The notes under the pieces: generated by a model
The model's input: only the letters and a program-made list of their open reading frames with translations
What the model was told of the DNA's origin: nothing
Databases searched by the model: none
From: an uncultured Halieaceae bacterium
GTDB taxonomy: Bacteria; Pseudomonadota; Gammaproteobacteria; Pseudomonadales; Halieaceae
DNA: 12,549 nucleotides
Assembly (NCBI GenBank): GCA_938045215.1
Contig: CALINF010000025.1
Coordinates: 1 to 12,549, forward strand
Reading direction: 5' to 3'
Position numbers and translations under genes: made by a program
Part shown: positions 1 to 6,741 of the stretch, in pieces
How positions within the stretch are numbered: the stretch's first letter is position 1
Layout of the letters: each line of letters starts with the position of its first letter

Positions 1-406
1 TGATGTTCCCAATTATTTTTTCCGCTGGGGCCCGGGTGCTGCCGACAACCCCTATGTGGGCATGCTGGCCTGGGCAGATCGTCTGATAGTGACAGGCGAC
101 AGTATTGCGATGTTGTCCGAGGCCTGTGCTACAGGCAAGCCGGTGCAGATGTTTGATCTTGGTGGCATGCGCAAGACACAAAAAGTGGATGTTGATTTCA
201 GGCTGGGCGCGTCGCTATACGCGTTTCTGCTGCGTTGGCTCTGGCAGCCCTTGTCACGTGATATTACGCTGGCCCATAAACAGATGCGCGAGTCGGGTCG
301 CGCGCATTGGTTGGACGAGGAGCTGCCAAGTGTGACCTCGACAGAAACATCGCCCGACATGCAGCGGGCAGTGTCAGCAGTAAAAGCGTTACTTGGTGAG
401 ATCTGA
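1..406 (+). CDS. ELM1-family (GT-B-like) protein, 3' end only
   Basis: The open frame runs in from the window edge (first full codon at position 2) and ends at TGA 404-406, so only the last 134 residues are visible. The visible part holds the C-terminal nucleotide-sugar-like half of the Mito_fiss_Elm1/DUF1022 family: NPYVGMLAWAD, then VTGDSIAMLSEA, then GKPVQMFDL. The same signature recurs in the genes at 4477 and 7693. The tail (ESGRAHWLDEELP, then a short helix) aligns with the tail of the 7693 gene, so those two are the closest pair. Bacterial members look like GT-B fold glycosyltransferases and often sit near LPS genes; plant ELM1 recruits a dynamin to mitochondria. A glycosyltransferase role here is inferred. 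The last 18 bases overlap the convergent ABC transporter gene. The start, promoter and first half lie outside the window. Confidence 0.85.
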   Translation, partial: DVPNYFFRWGPGAADNPYVGMLAWADRLIVTGDSIAMLSEACATGKPVQMFDLGGMRKTQKVDVDFRLGASLYAFLLRWLWQPLSRDITLAHKQMRESGRAHWLDEELPSVTSTETSPDMQRAVSAVKALLGEI

Positions 407-2131
407 AATCACGGGATTGTCTACGGCCACAGCTGCACCGTTCTGCATTTGATAAACCTGATCGGCAGCTTCCAGCAGGGCCCGGTTGTGTGAAATAGCC
501 AAAATGGTGAGCTGTCCTTTCAGGTTCTCCATTGTCTGACGCACCGCGTCTTCGCTCTCTGCATCGAGAGCGCTGGTGGCCTCATCCAGAATCAACAGGG
601 AGGGCTTGTTGATCAGGGCGCGGGCAATAACGACACGCTGTCTTTGACCACCCGATAGTTTGCCGCCGCGCTCGCCAACAATGGTTTGCATACCGTCTTT
701 CAATTGTGAAACGAATTCCCAGGCACCGGCAGCGCGCAATGCTTGCTCGGCCGCAGCTTCGTCCAGCTCAGGATCTCCCAGAGTCACGTTGTGGAGAATG
801 CTGTCGTGCAGCAGTATGGTGTCCTGGGGTACGTAGCCGATCATGCGCCGCCAGGCCTTGATATCGATCTCCTGCAATGGCACGTCATCGATGCTGATAG
901 TGCCCCGCTGAGGCTGCAGCAAGCCGATAGTCAAATCGATGATAGTTGTCTTGCCCGATCCTGACGGGCCTATCAATGTGGTCAGGCCACCTTGCTTGAT
1001 ATGCAGCGATAACCCTTTGAATATCGGATGCTGGTCATAGTTGAAACTGACGTTGTCGAAAGTAATACCGCGCCGCAGCTGAGGTGGGATACCACCCGTA
1101 AGGAGTTCCTCCGCATTATTGGCTGCCTCGATGGCCTCCTTTATCGACCAGAAAGCACTCTCGCCCTGTGCGAGTTTCTGGTATTGCTTTTGAACCTTGC
1201 CAAAGAACGTAAACGCCCGACCCAGTGCTACTACCAGCACCATTACCATGGGTAAGTCCATGGCAAATAGCTCCAGCGCAACGTAAATCCCCAGACAGAT
1301 GAACACCGTGAACATCAGCTCATGAGCAGAGTCCAGAACGGCGGCACTCATAACCTGACGACGCAACGACCGATTCAGGCGCAATGTATCGCGCTCGAGT
1401 ACCTTGTCTGCCAGATGCTCTCGTGCCATCGCCTTGATCGGCTTTACCGATTGCAAGGTGTCAGTGAGGTTGGCCATGAGTGAGCCGAGCAGTCGGGTTT
1501 GTTTGCTACCTGCCTTGCGTGTTACCAGAACAAGGAAATGGGATAGTCCTATCACCACGATCCCGGCCACAATCGCCACCAGCGAGGCACGCCAGGACAG
1601 GGCAAACGCGATACCGCCGTAGATGATCGCCTGAATCAAAAAGGTGATAGCCGTTGCGCCGTTCACAAAGGAAGCTGATGATCGTTGTGCTTCAGTGGCG
1701 AGTGCATTGGTGAGCTTTCCCACCGGTTGGTGCAGGAAGTATTCCCATTTGCTAAGCAGGACCGCACGCAGCATCTCCAACCTCAGGTCGGTGCCAACCT
1801 GTGCCGCCGTGTAGCCAACCTGGCGCTGCGCCAGCAGCAAAAACAGGCTTTTCACGAGCACACCAATCACGAGAATCCAGAGCATGTTGCCCAACGTTGG
1901 CGCTATTCCCACCCAGGCCAATGCGTCGAGTACATTCTGTTCGAACGCATTCTGGCTTTGTGATGAAATGCCGGTGAGTTCTCCGGTGGCATCATACCCA
2001 AGTGCAATATTCAGCAGCGGCAGCAATGCAGACAGCCCGATACCCTCCGCGATACCCGAGAGCAGCAGGGCAGCAAGCATCAATGCCGTTTGCCAGGGGT
2101 AGGCTCTGAAAAAGCTGGCCATCAGACTCAT
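389..2131 (-). CDS. MsbA/PglK-like ABC exporter (fused permease and ATPase)
   Basis: A half-transporter of about 580 residues, the usual size for MsbA-type lipid or lipid-linked-oligosaccharide flippases. Numbered from the ATG at 2140, it has an N-terminal exporter membrane domain (strong hydrophobic segments near 17-45, 82-104, 160-204 and 273-306). The nucleotide-binding domain follows: Walker A GPSGSGKTT 391-399, Q-loop Q439, signature LSGGQ 495-499, Walker B LLILDEA 515-521 with catalytic E520, D-loop SALD 523-526 and switch H551. All motifs are intact, so it should be active as a homodimer. I start it at ATG 2131 rather than ATG 2140: AGAGG lies 9 nt before 2131 but directly abuts 2140. 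It is last in the lptF-lptG operon, so lipid A-core or a lipid-linked glycan is the likely cargo; the exact substrate is inference. Its 3' end overlaps the opposing ELM1-family gene. Confidence 0.93.
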   Translation of the reverse strand: MSLMASFFRAYPWQTALMLAALLLSGIAEGIGLSALLPLLNIALGYDATGELTGISSQSQNAFEQNVLDALAWVGIAPTLGNMLWILVIGVLVKSLFLLLAQRQVGYTAAQVGTDLRLEMLRAVLLSKWEYFLHQPVGKLTNALATEAQRSSASFVNGATAITFLIQAIIYGGIAFALSWRASLVAIVAGIVVIGLSHFLVLVTRKAGSKQTRLLGSLMANLTDTLQSVKPIKAMAREHLADKVLERDTLRLNRSLRRQVMSAAVLDSAHELMFTVFICLGIYVALELFAMDLPMVMVLVVALGRAFTFFGKVQKQYQKLAQGESAFWSIKEAIEAANNAEELLTGGIPPQLRRGITFDNVSFNYDQHPIFKGLSLHIKQGGLTTLIGPSGSGKTTIIDLTIGLLQPQRGTISIDDVPLQEIDIKAWRRMIGYVPQDTILLHDSILHNVTLGDPELDEAAAEQALRAAGAWEFVSQLKDGMQTIVGERGGKLSGGQRQRVVIARALINKPSLLILDEATSALDAESEDAVRQTMENLKGQLTILAISHNRALLEAADQVYQMQNGAAVAVDNPVISDLTK

Positions 2132-2196
2132 TCGGACCATCCTCTGTGGAGAGCGAACAGGCGCACAGCGCTGGTCGCGTTATTGTTGGTGATCAT
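2128..2196 (-). CDS. Possible 22-residue coupling/leader ORF between lptG and the ABC exporter
   Basis: ATG at 2196 begins 7 nt after the lptG stop, and the lptG stop region itself supplies a good ribosome site (GAGG, then 5 nt, then ATG). The frame encodes 22 residues beginning MITNNNATS and stops with TGA 2130-2128. That TGA overlaps the preferred ABC start ATG 2131-2129 as ATGA. The peptide has no recognisable domain or membrane helix. It could carry ribosomes from lptG into the ABC gene, or be chance. Stop/start overlaps arise easily at random, so this rests on the ribosome site and the tight spacing on both sides. Confidence 0.35.
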   Translation of the reverse strand: MITNNNATSAVRLFALHRGWSE

Positions 2197-2203
2197 ACCT
2201 GCC

Positions 2204-3274
2204 TCACCAGCGCATGCGCCGCAGTAAGTGTATTGCGCACAGTAGAACGAGTATGCAGGGAAGCGCTGCGATTACCGGCAAGCTCATATGCAGCAGATGT
2301 CCGAGAGCAAACACGATTTGCGACCCCAGGTAGAACAATATACCCACTAGCGCTCCGATCGCCATGTTGATACCCAGACTGCGATCCCTGCCGGCGTTGC
2401 TGCTGATGCTCATCGGCGTAGCTAGCAGTATCATTGCACCCACTGTCAGTGGCATCAGTAATTTTTGCCAGAACAGGCTGCGGTATTTTTTTGTGGGTTG
2501 ATCGTTGCTCTCAAGATATTCGCTGTACTGGTGCAGAGCAGATAATGACATGGCCTCGCTGGTGATGCTGAGTGAAGGTAGTTCTTCGGCCTTCCACAGA
2601 TTGGCAACTTCCAGTTCCTTGTGCCGCCGGGTAACCAGAATGTCGTCGACTAACGTCTTTTCCCTGACTCCCTGTAGTAGCCAGCGTCTGTTTTTGATTA
2701 TGGTGGCTGTGCGGCCATAGATCGCTCTGGTCAAACGGCCGCTGTCATCAAACTCGAATACCTCAATGTCGCCAGGGACTTCTCCGTCCAGCAATTTGGT
2801 CAGATGGGCAAAGCGTCCGGGCTCTACAGACCATAAACCGCCGTCTGGAATAATGACCGTATTGCGATCGCGCAGTGCGCTTTTCTGCCGCTCGGCGGCC
2901 TCCAGTAACGGTGCGGAAATAAACTCCATGCTAAGCCAGAGAGTCATCATGAACACCACAGTGGGAATGCCAATGGCGCGTAGGAGTTGGCTCTTGCGGA
3001 ACCCTGTGCAGGCGATAATAGTGAGCTCATGGGACTGGCAAAGTCTCGACAATGCCACCATGGAGCCCAGTAACGCGATAACCGGTGACAGGCTCACGAC
3101 TTGTTGTGGCAAGGCAAGCATCGTGTAGCGGGCAACAGCAAGGGCGTTGTAGTCGAAGCGGGTGCGATCCAGCTCCTGGATGAAACCCATCAAGCCAAAA
3201 ACCGATCCCAGGATAAGCAACGTAATCAGCCAGCCCCTGATCAGGTTCATTGCAATGAAACGCTCCAGAATCAT
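2204..3274 (-). CDS. lptG: LPS export system inner-membrane permease LptG
   Basis: A 356-residue YjgP/YjgQ-family (LptF_LptG) permease, close to the 360 residues of E. coli LptG. With LptF and the ATPase LptB (not in the window) it extracts LPS from the inner membrane and passes it to LptC and LptA. The expected layout is present: three N-terminal membrane helices (about 10-32, 52-75, 97-116), a periplasmic beta-jellyroll of about 145 residues, then three C-terminal helices (about 265-285, 298-320, 325-350). The segment SLSALHQYSEYLES before helix 4 is typical of LptG. I start it at ATG 3274, beginning MILERFIAMN, because it overlaps the lptF stop as ATGA; the upstream ATG at 3346 would add 24 unlike residues inside lptF. 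Residues matching the E. coli TM1 lysines are mostly not basic (see findings). Confidence 0.95.
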   Translation of the reverse strand: MILERFIAMNLIRGWLITLLILGSVFGLMGFIQELDRTRFDYNALAVARYTMLALPQQVVSLSPVIALLGSMVALSRLCQSHELTIIACTGFRKSQLLRAIGIPTVVFMMTLWLSMEFISAPLLEAAERQKSALRDRNTVIIPDGGLWSVEPGRFAHLTKLLDGEVPGDIEVFEFDDSGRLTRAIYGRTATIIKNRRWLLQGVREKTLVDDILVTRRHKELEVANLWKAEELPSLSITSEAMSLSALHQYSEYLESNDQPTKKYRSLFWQKLLMPLTVGAMILLATPMSISSNAGRDRSLGINMAIGALVGILFYLGSQIVFALGHLLHMSLPVIAALPCILVLLCAIHLLRRMRW

Positions 3275-4350
3275 CGGCGTTTCAGCCTTGGCAGCCCTGT
3301 GACAAGAACTATCAGCAGTGCAATTTCTATAACATAGGCCGTCCACAACCCGGGTATTGCTCCAATCTTGTCCTGCTCAACCCAGGTGCGCATCACACTG
3401 GTAACACTGAACAGTGCAATATAGACCAGCAGTGCAATGAAGAAATTGCGAGAGCGAGATTGGCGCGGCGACATGCGCGATAATGGAACGGCGATAAGGG
3501 CGAGCAATACCGTGGCCAGGGGAGTCGTAATGCGCCATTGATATTCAGCGATATCTTTGGGATTAGTGGAGTTGGCCAGCGTCAGGGTGGTTTCCGCGCG
3601 TGCCCGGTACCTCTCCTGCGCTTCCTGCATGGGCAGGCGAACGATCAGCTCTTTGAACTCCAGCGTCAGGTCCTGCTTCTTGCTGTTGTCCAACATGTAG
3701 TTAAAGCCGTTGTTGAACTCGGCTTGCATTGCTTCTCCTGGATGCAGCATGGGGAGTGACGCAGTCTCTGCAACCAGCAGCTCGGAGCCGCTTCTGTCGG
3801 TGTTTTCGTTGTGCTGCTTATACAGGAAAACGCGTTTATGCACGCCCTGCTGCTGATCGACATCCTGAGCAAAGAATACGTAGCCACTGCCCAGGAGCGC
3901 CATGAAATTTCCTGCCGCCATTTTTTTCAAATCGAAACTGGCCGCTGCCTGCGCTTCCAGTTCGTAGCTGGTGCGAAACGCCCAAGGCCGTCCGGCGATC
4001 GATAAAAACCCGGTGAACAATGCGATCAGTAGTGAGAACTTCAGCACTGATTCGAGCACACGTATGCGACTGATACCTGAAGCATAGACGGCGTACATTT
4101 CTGCATCACGGTAGAGTCGGCCAACGGCAGACAGCACCGAAAAGAACAGCGCGGTAGGCAGCAGGATCTCCAGTGTGACCAGTGTGTTCAGGCCAATCAG
4201 CTTGAATGCCGTGGCGACATCGAGCTGACCATCAGCAGCCATGCCCAGGTAACGCGCGGCTGAGTAGCCCACGAAGACCAGAACCAGAAGCCCGAGTCCG
4301 GCAGCAAAAGGTCTTAGGATTTCCCAGCTGATATAGCGGTCAATGATCAA
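3271..4350 (-). CDS. lptF: LPS export system inner-membrane permease LptF (TTG start)
   Basis: A 359-residue partner of LptG with the same six-helix plus periplasmic jellyroll plan: helices near 14-34, 50-72, 99-120, 272-293, 301-321 and 332-352. The family hallmark before helix 4 and after it is clear (AEYQWRITTPLATVLLALIA, then SRMSPRQSRSR). I choose the TTG at 4350: translation then begins (M)IIDRYISWEIL, matching the usual LptF N-terminus, and AGGA lies 10 nt upstream. The longer frame to GTG 4488 would add 46 unrelated residues and overlap the divergent gene. It is first in its operon and its stop overlaps lptG. In many gammaproteobacteria lptFG is divergent from pepA; here the divergent gene is ELM1-like. 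Confidence 0.94.
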   Translation of the reverse strand: MIIDRYISWEILRPFAAGLGLLVLVFVGYSAARYLGMAADGQLDVATAFKLIGLNTLVTLEILLPTALFFSVLSAVGRLYRDAEMYAVYASGISRIRVLESVLKFSLLIALFTGFLSIAGRPWAFRTSYELEAQAAASFDLKKMAAGNFMALLGSGYVFFAQDVDQQQGVHKRVFLYKQHNENTDRSGSELLVAETASLPMLHPGEAMQAEFNNGFNYMLDNSKKQDLTLEFKELIVRLPMQEAQERYRARAETTLTLANSTNPKDIAEYQWRITTPLATVLLALIAVPLSRMSPRQSRSRNFFIALLVYIALFSVTSVMRTWVEQDKIGAIPGLWTAYVIEIALLIVLVTGLPRLKRR

Positions 4351-4379
4351 GTAGTTGTGTTCCTGTGCTAATGAGCGGC

Positions 4380-4385
4380 AGTATA
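4380..4385 (-). promoter_or_regulatory. Candidate -10 element for the lptF operon
   Basis: TATACT read on the minus strand lies 30 bp before the lptF TTG, in the only non-coding DNA upstream of the operon. I find no convincing -35 hexamer 16-18 bp upstream, so this is a positional candidate only. Confidence 0.35.
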
Positions 4386-4413
4386 CAACAAGCGCTGGTC
4401 GTGAGGTTATAAT
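4385..4413 (+). promoter_or_regulatory. Candidate sigma70-type promoter for the second ELM1-family gene
   Basis: A perfect TATAAT at 4408-4413 lies 63 bp before the TTG start. A weak -35 (ACAACA, 4385-4390, three of six consensus bases) is spaced 17 bp away. The -10 runs directly into one copy of a 10-bp direct repeat, suggesting a regulated promoter. Confidence 0.5.
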
Positions 4414-4476
4414 GAGCGGTCTGGCGCGCAACCCGGTGGTCACCCCCTGTCGCCATCTGAATAGGGATATCGAGAT

Positions 4477-5613
4477 TTGAATCAGCACCCACTAACCTGG
4501 TTGATACTGAGCGACAAGCAGGGCGACAATCGACAGGTAGAAACGCTGGTTGAATCGCTGGGCTGGCCCGTGGTGCGCAAATATGTGCACATGCTACCGC
4601 AGTATGTAAAAGGCAAGCCGCGTCACAAGCCCTCCTTGCATCATATAGACATCGACTCGTCTGACCCACTTGAGCAACCCTGGCCGGACCTCATCATTAC
4701 AGTGGGTCGGCGTCCGTCGATGGCTGCACTGTGGGTGCGTAAGCAGTCGGGCGGCAAATCAAAAATTGTGCTTCTGGGTAAACCCACGGCTCACATGATG
4801 GATTTTGCTCTGGTTGTGGCCAGTGCCGAAAACCAGATGCCACCCTTACCCAATTATTTACCAATAACGCTGCCGCTGATGCGGGTCAAAACCGCAGATG
4901 TAGCGGCTCAGGCGCAGGCGTGGAGTGAAAGGTTTGCAACGCTCAAGCGTCCCCTGATCGCCATACTCGTTGGCGGCGAAACCAACCCTTTCAAAATGAA
5001 CCGGGCTGCGGCTCACGAACTGGTTGCGACCGCCAGGTGGGTTGTCGATGAGCTTGGCGGGACACCGTATGTGACCACCAGTCGTCGAACCACATCCGAG
5101 GTTGTGGACGTCCTGCGTAAAAGTCTGCCAGAGCAGGCGATCCTGTATGAATGGTCGCCAGAATCACTCGACAATCCCTATCAGGCGCTGATGGGTAGTG
5201 CGGATGGTTTTATCGTTACGGCCGACAGCGTGTCGATGATGGTGGAAGTCATCTATTTGCAGAAGCCGTTGGCGATCTTTCCACTGCCCGCAGGCTGGCT
5301 GGGCAGGGCAGATCAGGCCAGACGTTCGCTGGCGCACTGGTTATTCAATGCGAGAAAAGTGTCGATCGGGGATCGAGTGCGCCACTGCGCTGCTATGGCG
5401 GTCTATCACGTGGACGTCTTTAAGCTGCTATGCGCTACGCGTGACTTTCGCGCCTTCCACGCTCTGTTGGTTGAACGCGGTTTTGCTGTCTGGGCGGGAC
5501 AGCCCTTTAGCGAACCCAAAGCAGATCTGCCGGACGACGTGGGTGCCATTGTGAGTCGTATTGAGGCGCTTTTTGACGGCCACGAGGTACACCGTGATGA
5601 CACTGGCCTGTAA
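4477..5613 (+). CDS. ELM1-family (GT-B-like) putative glycosyltransferase, second copy (TTG start)
   Basis: 378 residues, full length for the Mito_fiss_Elm1/DUF1022 family. Motifs in order: N-terminal WLILSDKQGDN (8-18), PDLIITVGRRP (70-80), ILVGGETNPFKM (163-174), TSRRT (201-205) and the C-terminal signature NPYQALMGSADGFIVTADSV (233-252) followed by SMMVE. No signal peptide or clear membrane segment is seen, so it should be cytoplasmic. An in-frame TAG at 4462-4464 leaves TTG 4477 as the only start that keeps the N-terminal motif; AGGG lies 10 nt upstream. It departs from the other two copies: VTADS replaces VTGDS/VTGES, and it has its own C-terminal extension of about 60 residues. That suggests a different acceptor or donor. 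It is divergent from lptF and followed after 134 bp by the sulfotransferase. Enzyme activity is inferred from fold and context. Confidence 0.88.
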   Translation: MNQHPLTWLILSDKQGDNRQVETLVESLGWPVVRKYVHMLPQYVKGKPRHKPSLHHIDIDSSDPLEQPWPDLIITVGRRPSMAALWVRKQSGGKSKIVLLGKPTAHMMDFALVVASAENQMPPLPNYLPITLPLMRVKTADVAAQAQAWSERFATLKRPLIAILVGGETNPFKMNRAAAHELVATARWVVDELGGTPYVTTSRRTTSEVVDVLRKSLPEQAILYEWSPESLDNPYQALMGSADGFIVTADSVSMMVEVIYLQKPLAIFPLPAGWLGRADQARRSLAHWLFNARKVSIGDRVRHCAAMAVYHVDVFKLLCATRDFRAFHALLVERGFAVWAGQPFSEPKADLPDDVGAIVSRIEALFDGHEVHRDDTGL

Positions 5614-5679
5614 TGCGGGGGTTTGGCGTTTCCTGTATCATCGCGTCCCTTTATTTGGGGACCAGAATTGTCGATAGCG

Positions 5680-5751
5680 ATGAAACAGCGTTTGAGCCGC
5701 GACTCGAAAGAGCGTTCTGGTGCAGCCCGATTTAAGGCAGGGCAGTCATGA
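5680..5751 (+). CDS. Possible 23-residue upstream ORF before the sulfotransferase
   Basis: ATG 5680 opens a 23-residue, very basic frame beginning MKQRLSRDSK and ending at TGA 5749-5751, which overlaps the sulfotransferase ATG 5748 as ATGA. The ribosome site before it is poor (GATAGCG), and an ATGA overlap alone is weak evidence. The rest of the 134-bp gap (5614-5747) holds a short imperfect hairpin, GTCCC 5645-5649 with GGGAC 5658-5662, without a T tract. Confidence 0.2.
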   Translation: MKQRLSRDSKERSGAARFKAGQS

Positions 5752-6707
5752 AGCTGATCTTTGAAAGTATACGACAGGCGCTGCAGGTGACGCGCAGGAA
5801 ATTGGCTCGCACCATTTTGCATTGGCGACTTCGGGATCGACCATTGCAAGAGATACTGGCTGCAGAGCGCAGGATGCGCGGTAAGGACCAGATCGACACC
5901 CTGCGCCAGGCCGACATAGTAATTGTCTCGTTTGGCAAGAGTGGTCGAACCTGGCTGAGGGTGATGCTATCGCATCTGTTTCGGGTGATGTACAAGCTGC
6001 CCGAGAACGCTGTTATGGGCTTTGATAACTTTCACAATATCAACGCGGCAGTGCCGAAGGTGTTTTTTACCCACGACAACTACATCAAGGATTTTACCGG
6101 CGAGTTTGATAGCAAGAAGTCGTTCTACGGCAAGCGAGTTGTATTGCTTGCGCGTGATCCTCGCGATGTGGCTGTGTCCCAGTTTTTCCAGTGGAAGTTT
6201 CGCATTAAGCCGGCAAAGCTCGAGATCAATAACTATCCGCCGCGCGATGCCGATATCAGCCTGTACGACTTTGTGACTGGCGACAATGGTGGAGGTAGCA
6301 TCCAGGCAGTTTCAGATTTCCTGAATTTGTGGGCTCGTGAGGCCGGCAACATCGATAATCTGCATGTATTGCGCTACGAAGATCTGCGTGCAACCCCGGA
6401 TATTGAACTGCGCAGGTTGCTGGACTTTATGCAGGTTGATGCCAGCGATGCCGATGTAGATGCCGCGGTGGCGTACTCGTCCTACGAGAACATGAAAAAA
6501 ATGGAAGGGAGTAGCCAGTTTCGCCTGTCAGGTGATCGCCTGAAACCGGGTGACAAAGGTAACCCCGATAGTTTCAAGGTTCGACGTGCCAAGGTGGGTG
6601 GTTACCGCGACTATTTTGACGACGATCAGGTCGCGGCTATCGATCAGCAGCTGGCCTCTACACTGGATCCGGTGTTCAAATACTCAGATTCCACGCCGGC
6701 GACCTGA
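5748..6707 (+). CDS. PAPS-dependent sulfotransferase (Sulfotransfer_1 family)
   Basis: 319 residues, a normal length for cytosolic-type sulfotransferases. It would move sulfate from PAPS to a hydroxyl or amine, here probably on an envelope sugar. The 5'-phosphosulfate loop is SFGKSGRTWLR (61-71, K64). A candidate catalytic base is H109 in FFTHDN. The 3'-phosphate site is RDPRDVAVSQFF (136-147, R136 and S144). YEDL is at 210-213, and the C-terminal cofactor loop appears as RRAKVGGYRDYF (279-290), with YRDYF where many members have WRNHF. There is no signal peptide, so it acts in the cytoplasm. ATG 5748 has AAGG and AGGG purine tracts 5-12 nt upstream. It lies 134 bp after the ELM1-like gene on the same strand. 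Its stop codon lies in a hairpin shared with the opposing gene. The acceptor cannot be told from sequence. Confidence 0.9.
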   Translation: MKLIFESIRQALQVTRRKLARTILHWRLRDRPLQEILAAERRMRGKDQIDTLRQADIVIVSFGKSGRTWLRVMLSHLFRVMYKLPENAVMGFDNFHNINAAVPKVFFTHDNYIKDFTGEFDSKKSFYGKRVVLLARDPRDVAVSQFFQWKFRIKPAKLEINNYPPRDADISLYDFVTGDNGGGSIQAVSDFLNLWAREAGNIDNLHVLRYEDLRATPDIELRRLLDFMQVDASDADVDAAVAYSSYENMKKMEGSSQFRLSGDRLKPGDKGNPDSFKVRRAKVGGYRDYFDDDQVAAIDQQLASTLDPVFKYSDSTPAT

Positions 6708-6741
6708 CCCGGTGGGTTATTCAAGCACCCACCAGGGTCAG
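6704..6741. terminator. Hairpin spanning both stop codons of convergent genes; possible bidirectional terminator
   Basis: CTGACCC (6704-6710) plus GGTGGGT (6711-6717) pair with ACCCACC (6727-6733) and GGGTCAG (6735-6741). This gives 14 base pairs with one bulged A (6734) and a 9-nt loop. The sulfotransferase stop (6705-6707) lies in the left arm and the opposing GT8-like stop (6721-6723) in the loop. Neither strand has a T run after the stem, so classical intrinsic termination is not assured; it may instead protect 3' ends. Confidence 0.55.

Larger units (their letters stand above)
4369..4419. repeat. 10-bp direct repeat pair TAATGAGCGG in the divergent promoter region
   Basis: Exact copies of TAATGAGCGG occur at 4369-4378 and 4410-4419, 41 bp apart, close to four helical turns. 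The first lies just downstream of the candidate lptF -10 box. The second overlaps the TATAAT of the divergent gene. Both sit where a bound protein would touch a promoter, so operator sites are possible. Confidence 0.5.

Noticed and set aside
2766..3128. 120-residue plus-strand open frame inside lptG
   Set aside because: Wholly antisense to a clear lptG and without recognisable features.
3275..3346. Longer LptG from ATG 3346
   Set aside because: It would lie inside lptF and add 24 Cys-rich residues; ATG 3274 gives the ATGA overlap and normal LptG length.
4435..4444. GGTGGTCACC inverted repeat as an operator
   Set aside because: Only 4-bp arms with a 2-nt centre; expected by chance in GC-rich DNA.
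4351..4488. Longer lptF from GTG 4488
   Set aside because: It adds 46 residues unlike LptF N-termini and overlaps the divergent gene; TTG 4350 has a ribosome site and the expected N-terminus.
4340..4669. 109-residue minus-strand open frame across the lptF/ELM1 divergent region
   Set aside because: It overlaps two well-supported genes and the promoter region; its sequence is Cys/Arg/Ala-rich with no motif, typical of an antisense reading.
5645..5662. Hairpin GTCCC/GGGAC after the second ELM1 gene as a terminator
   Set aside because: Only 5 bp with an 8-nt loop and no T tract; too weak to call.
5406..5849. 147-residue minus-strand open frame
   Set aside because: It lies antisense to the ends of the ELM1-like and sulfotransferase genes, has no domain, and its composition is that of a shadow frame.
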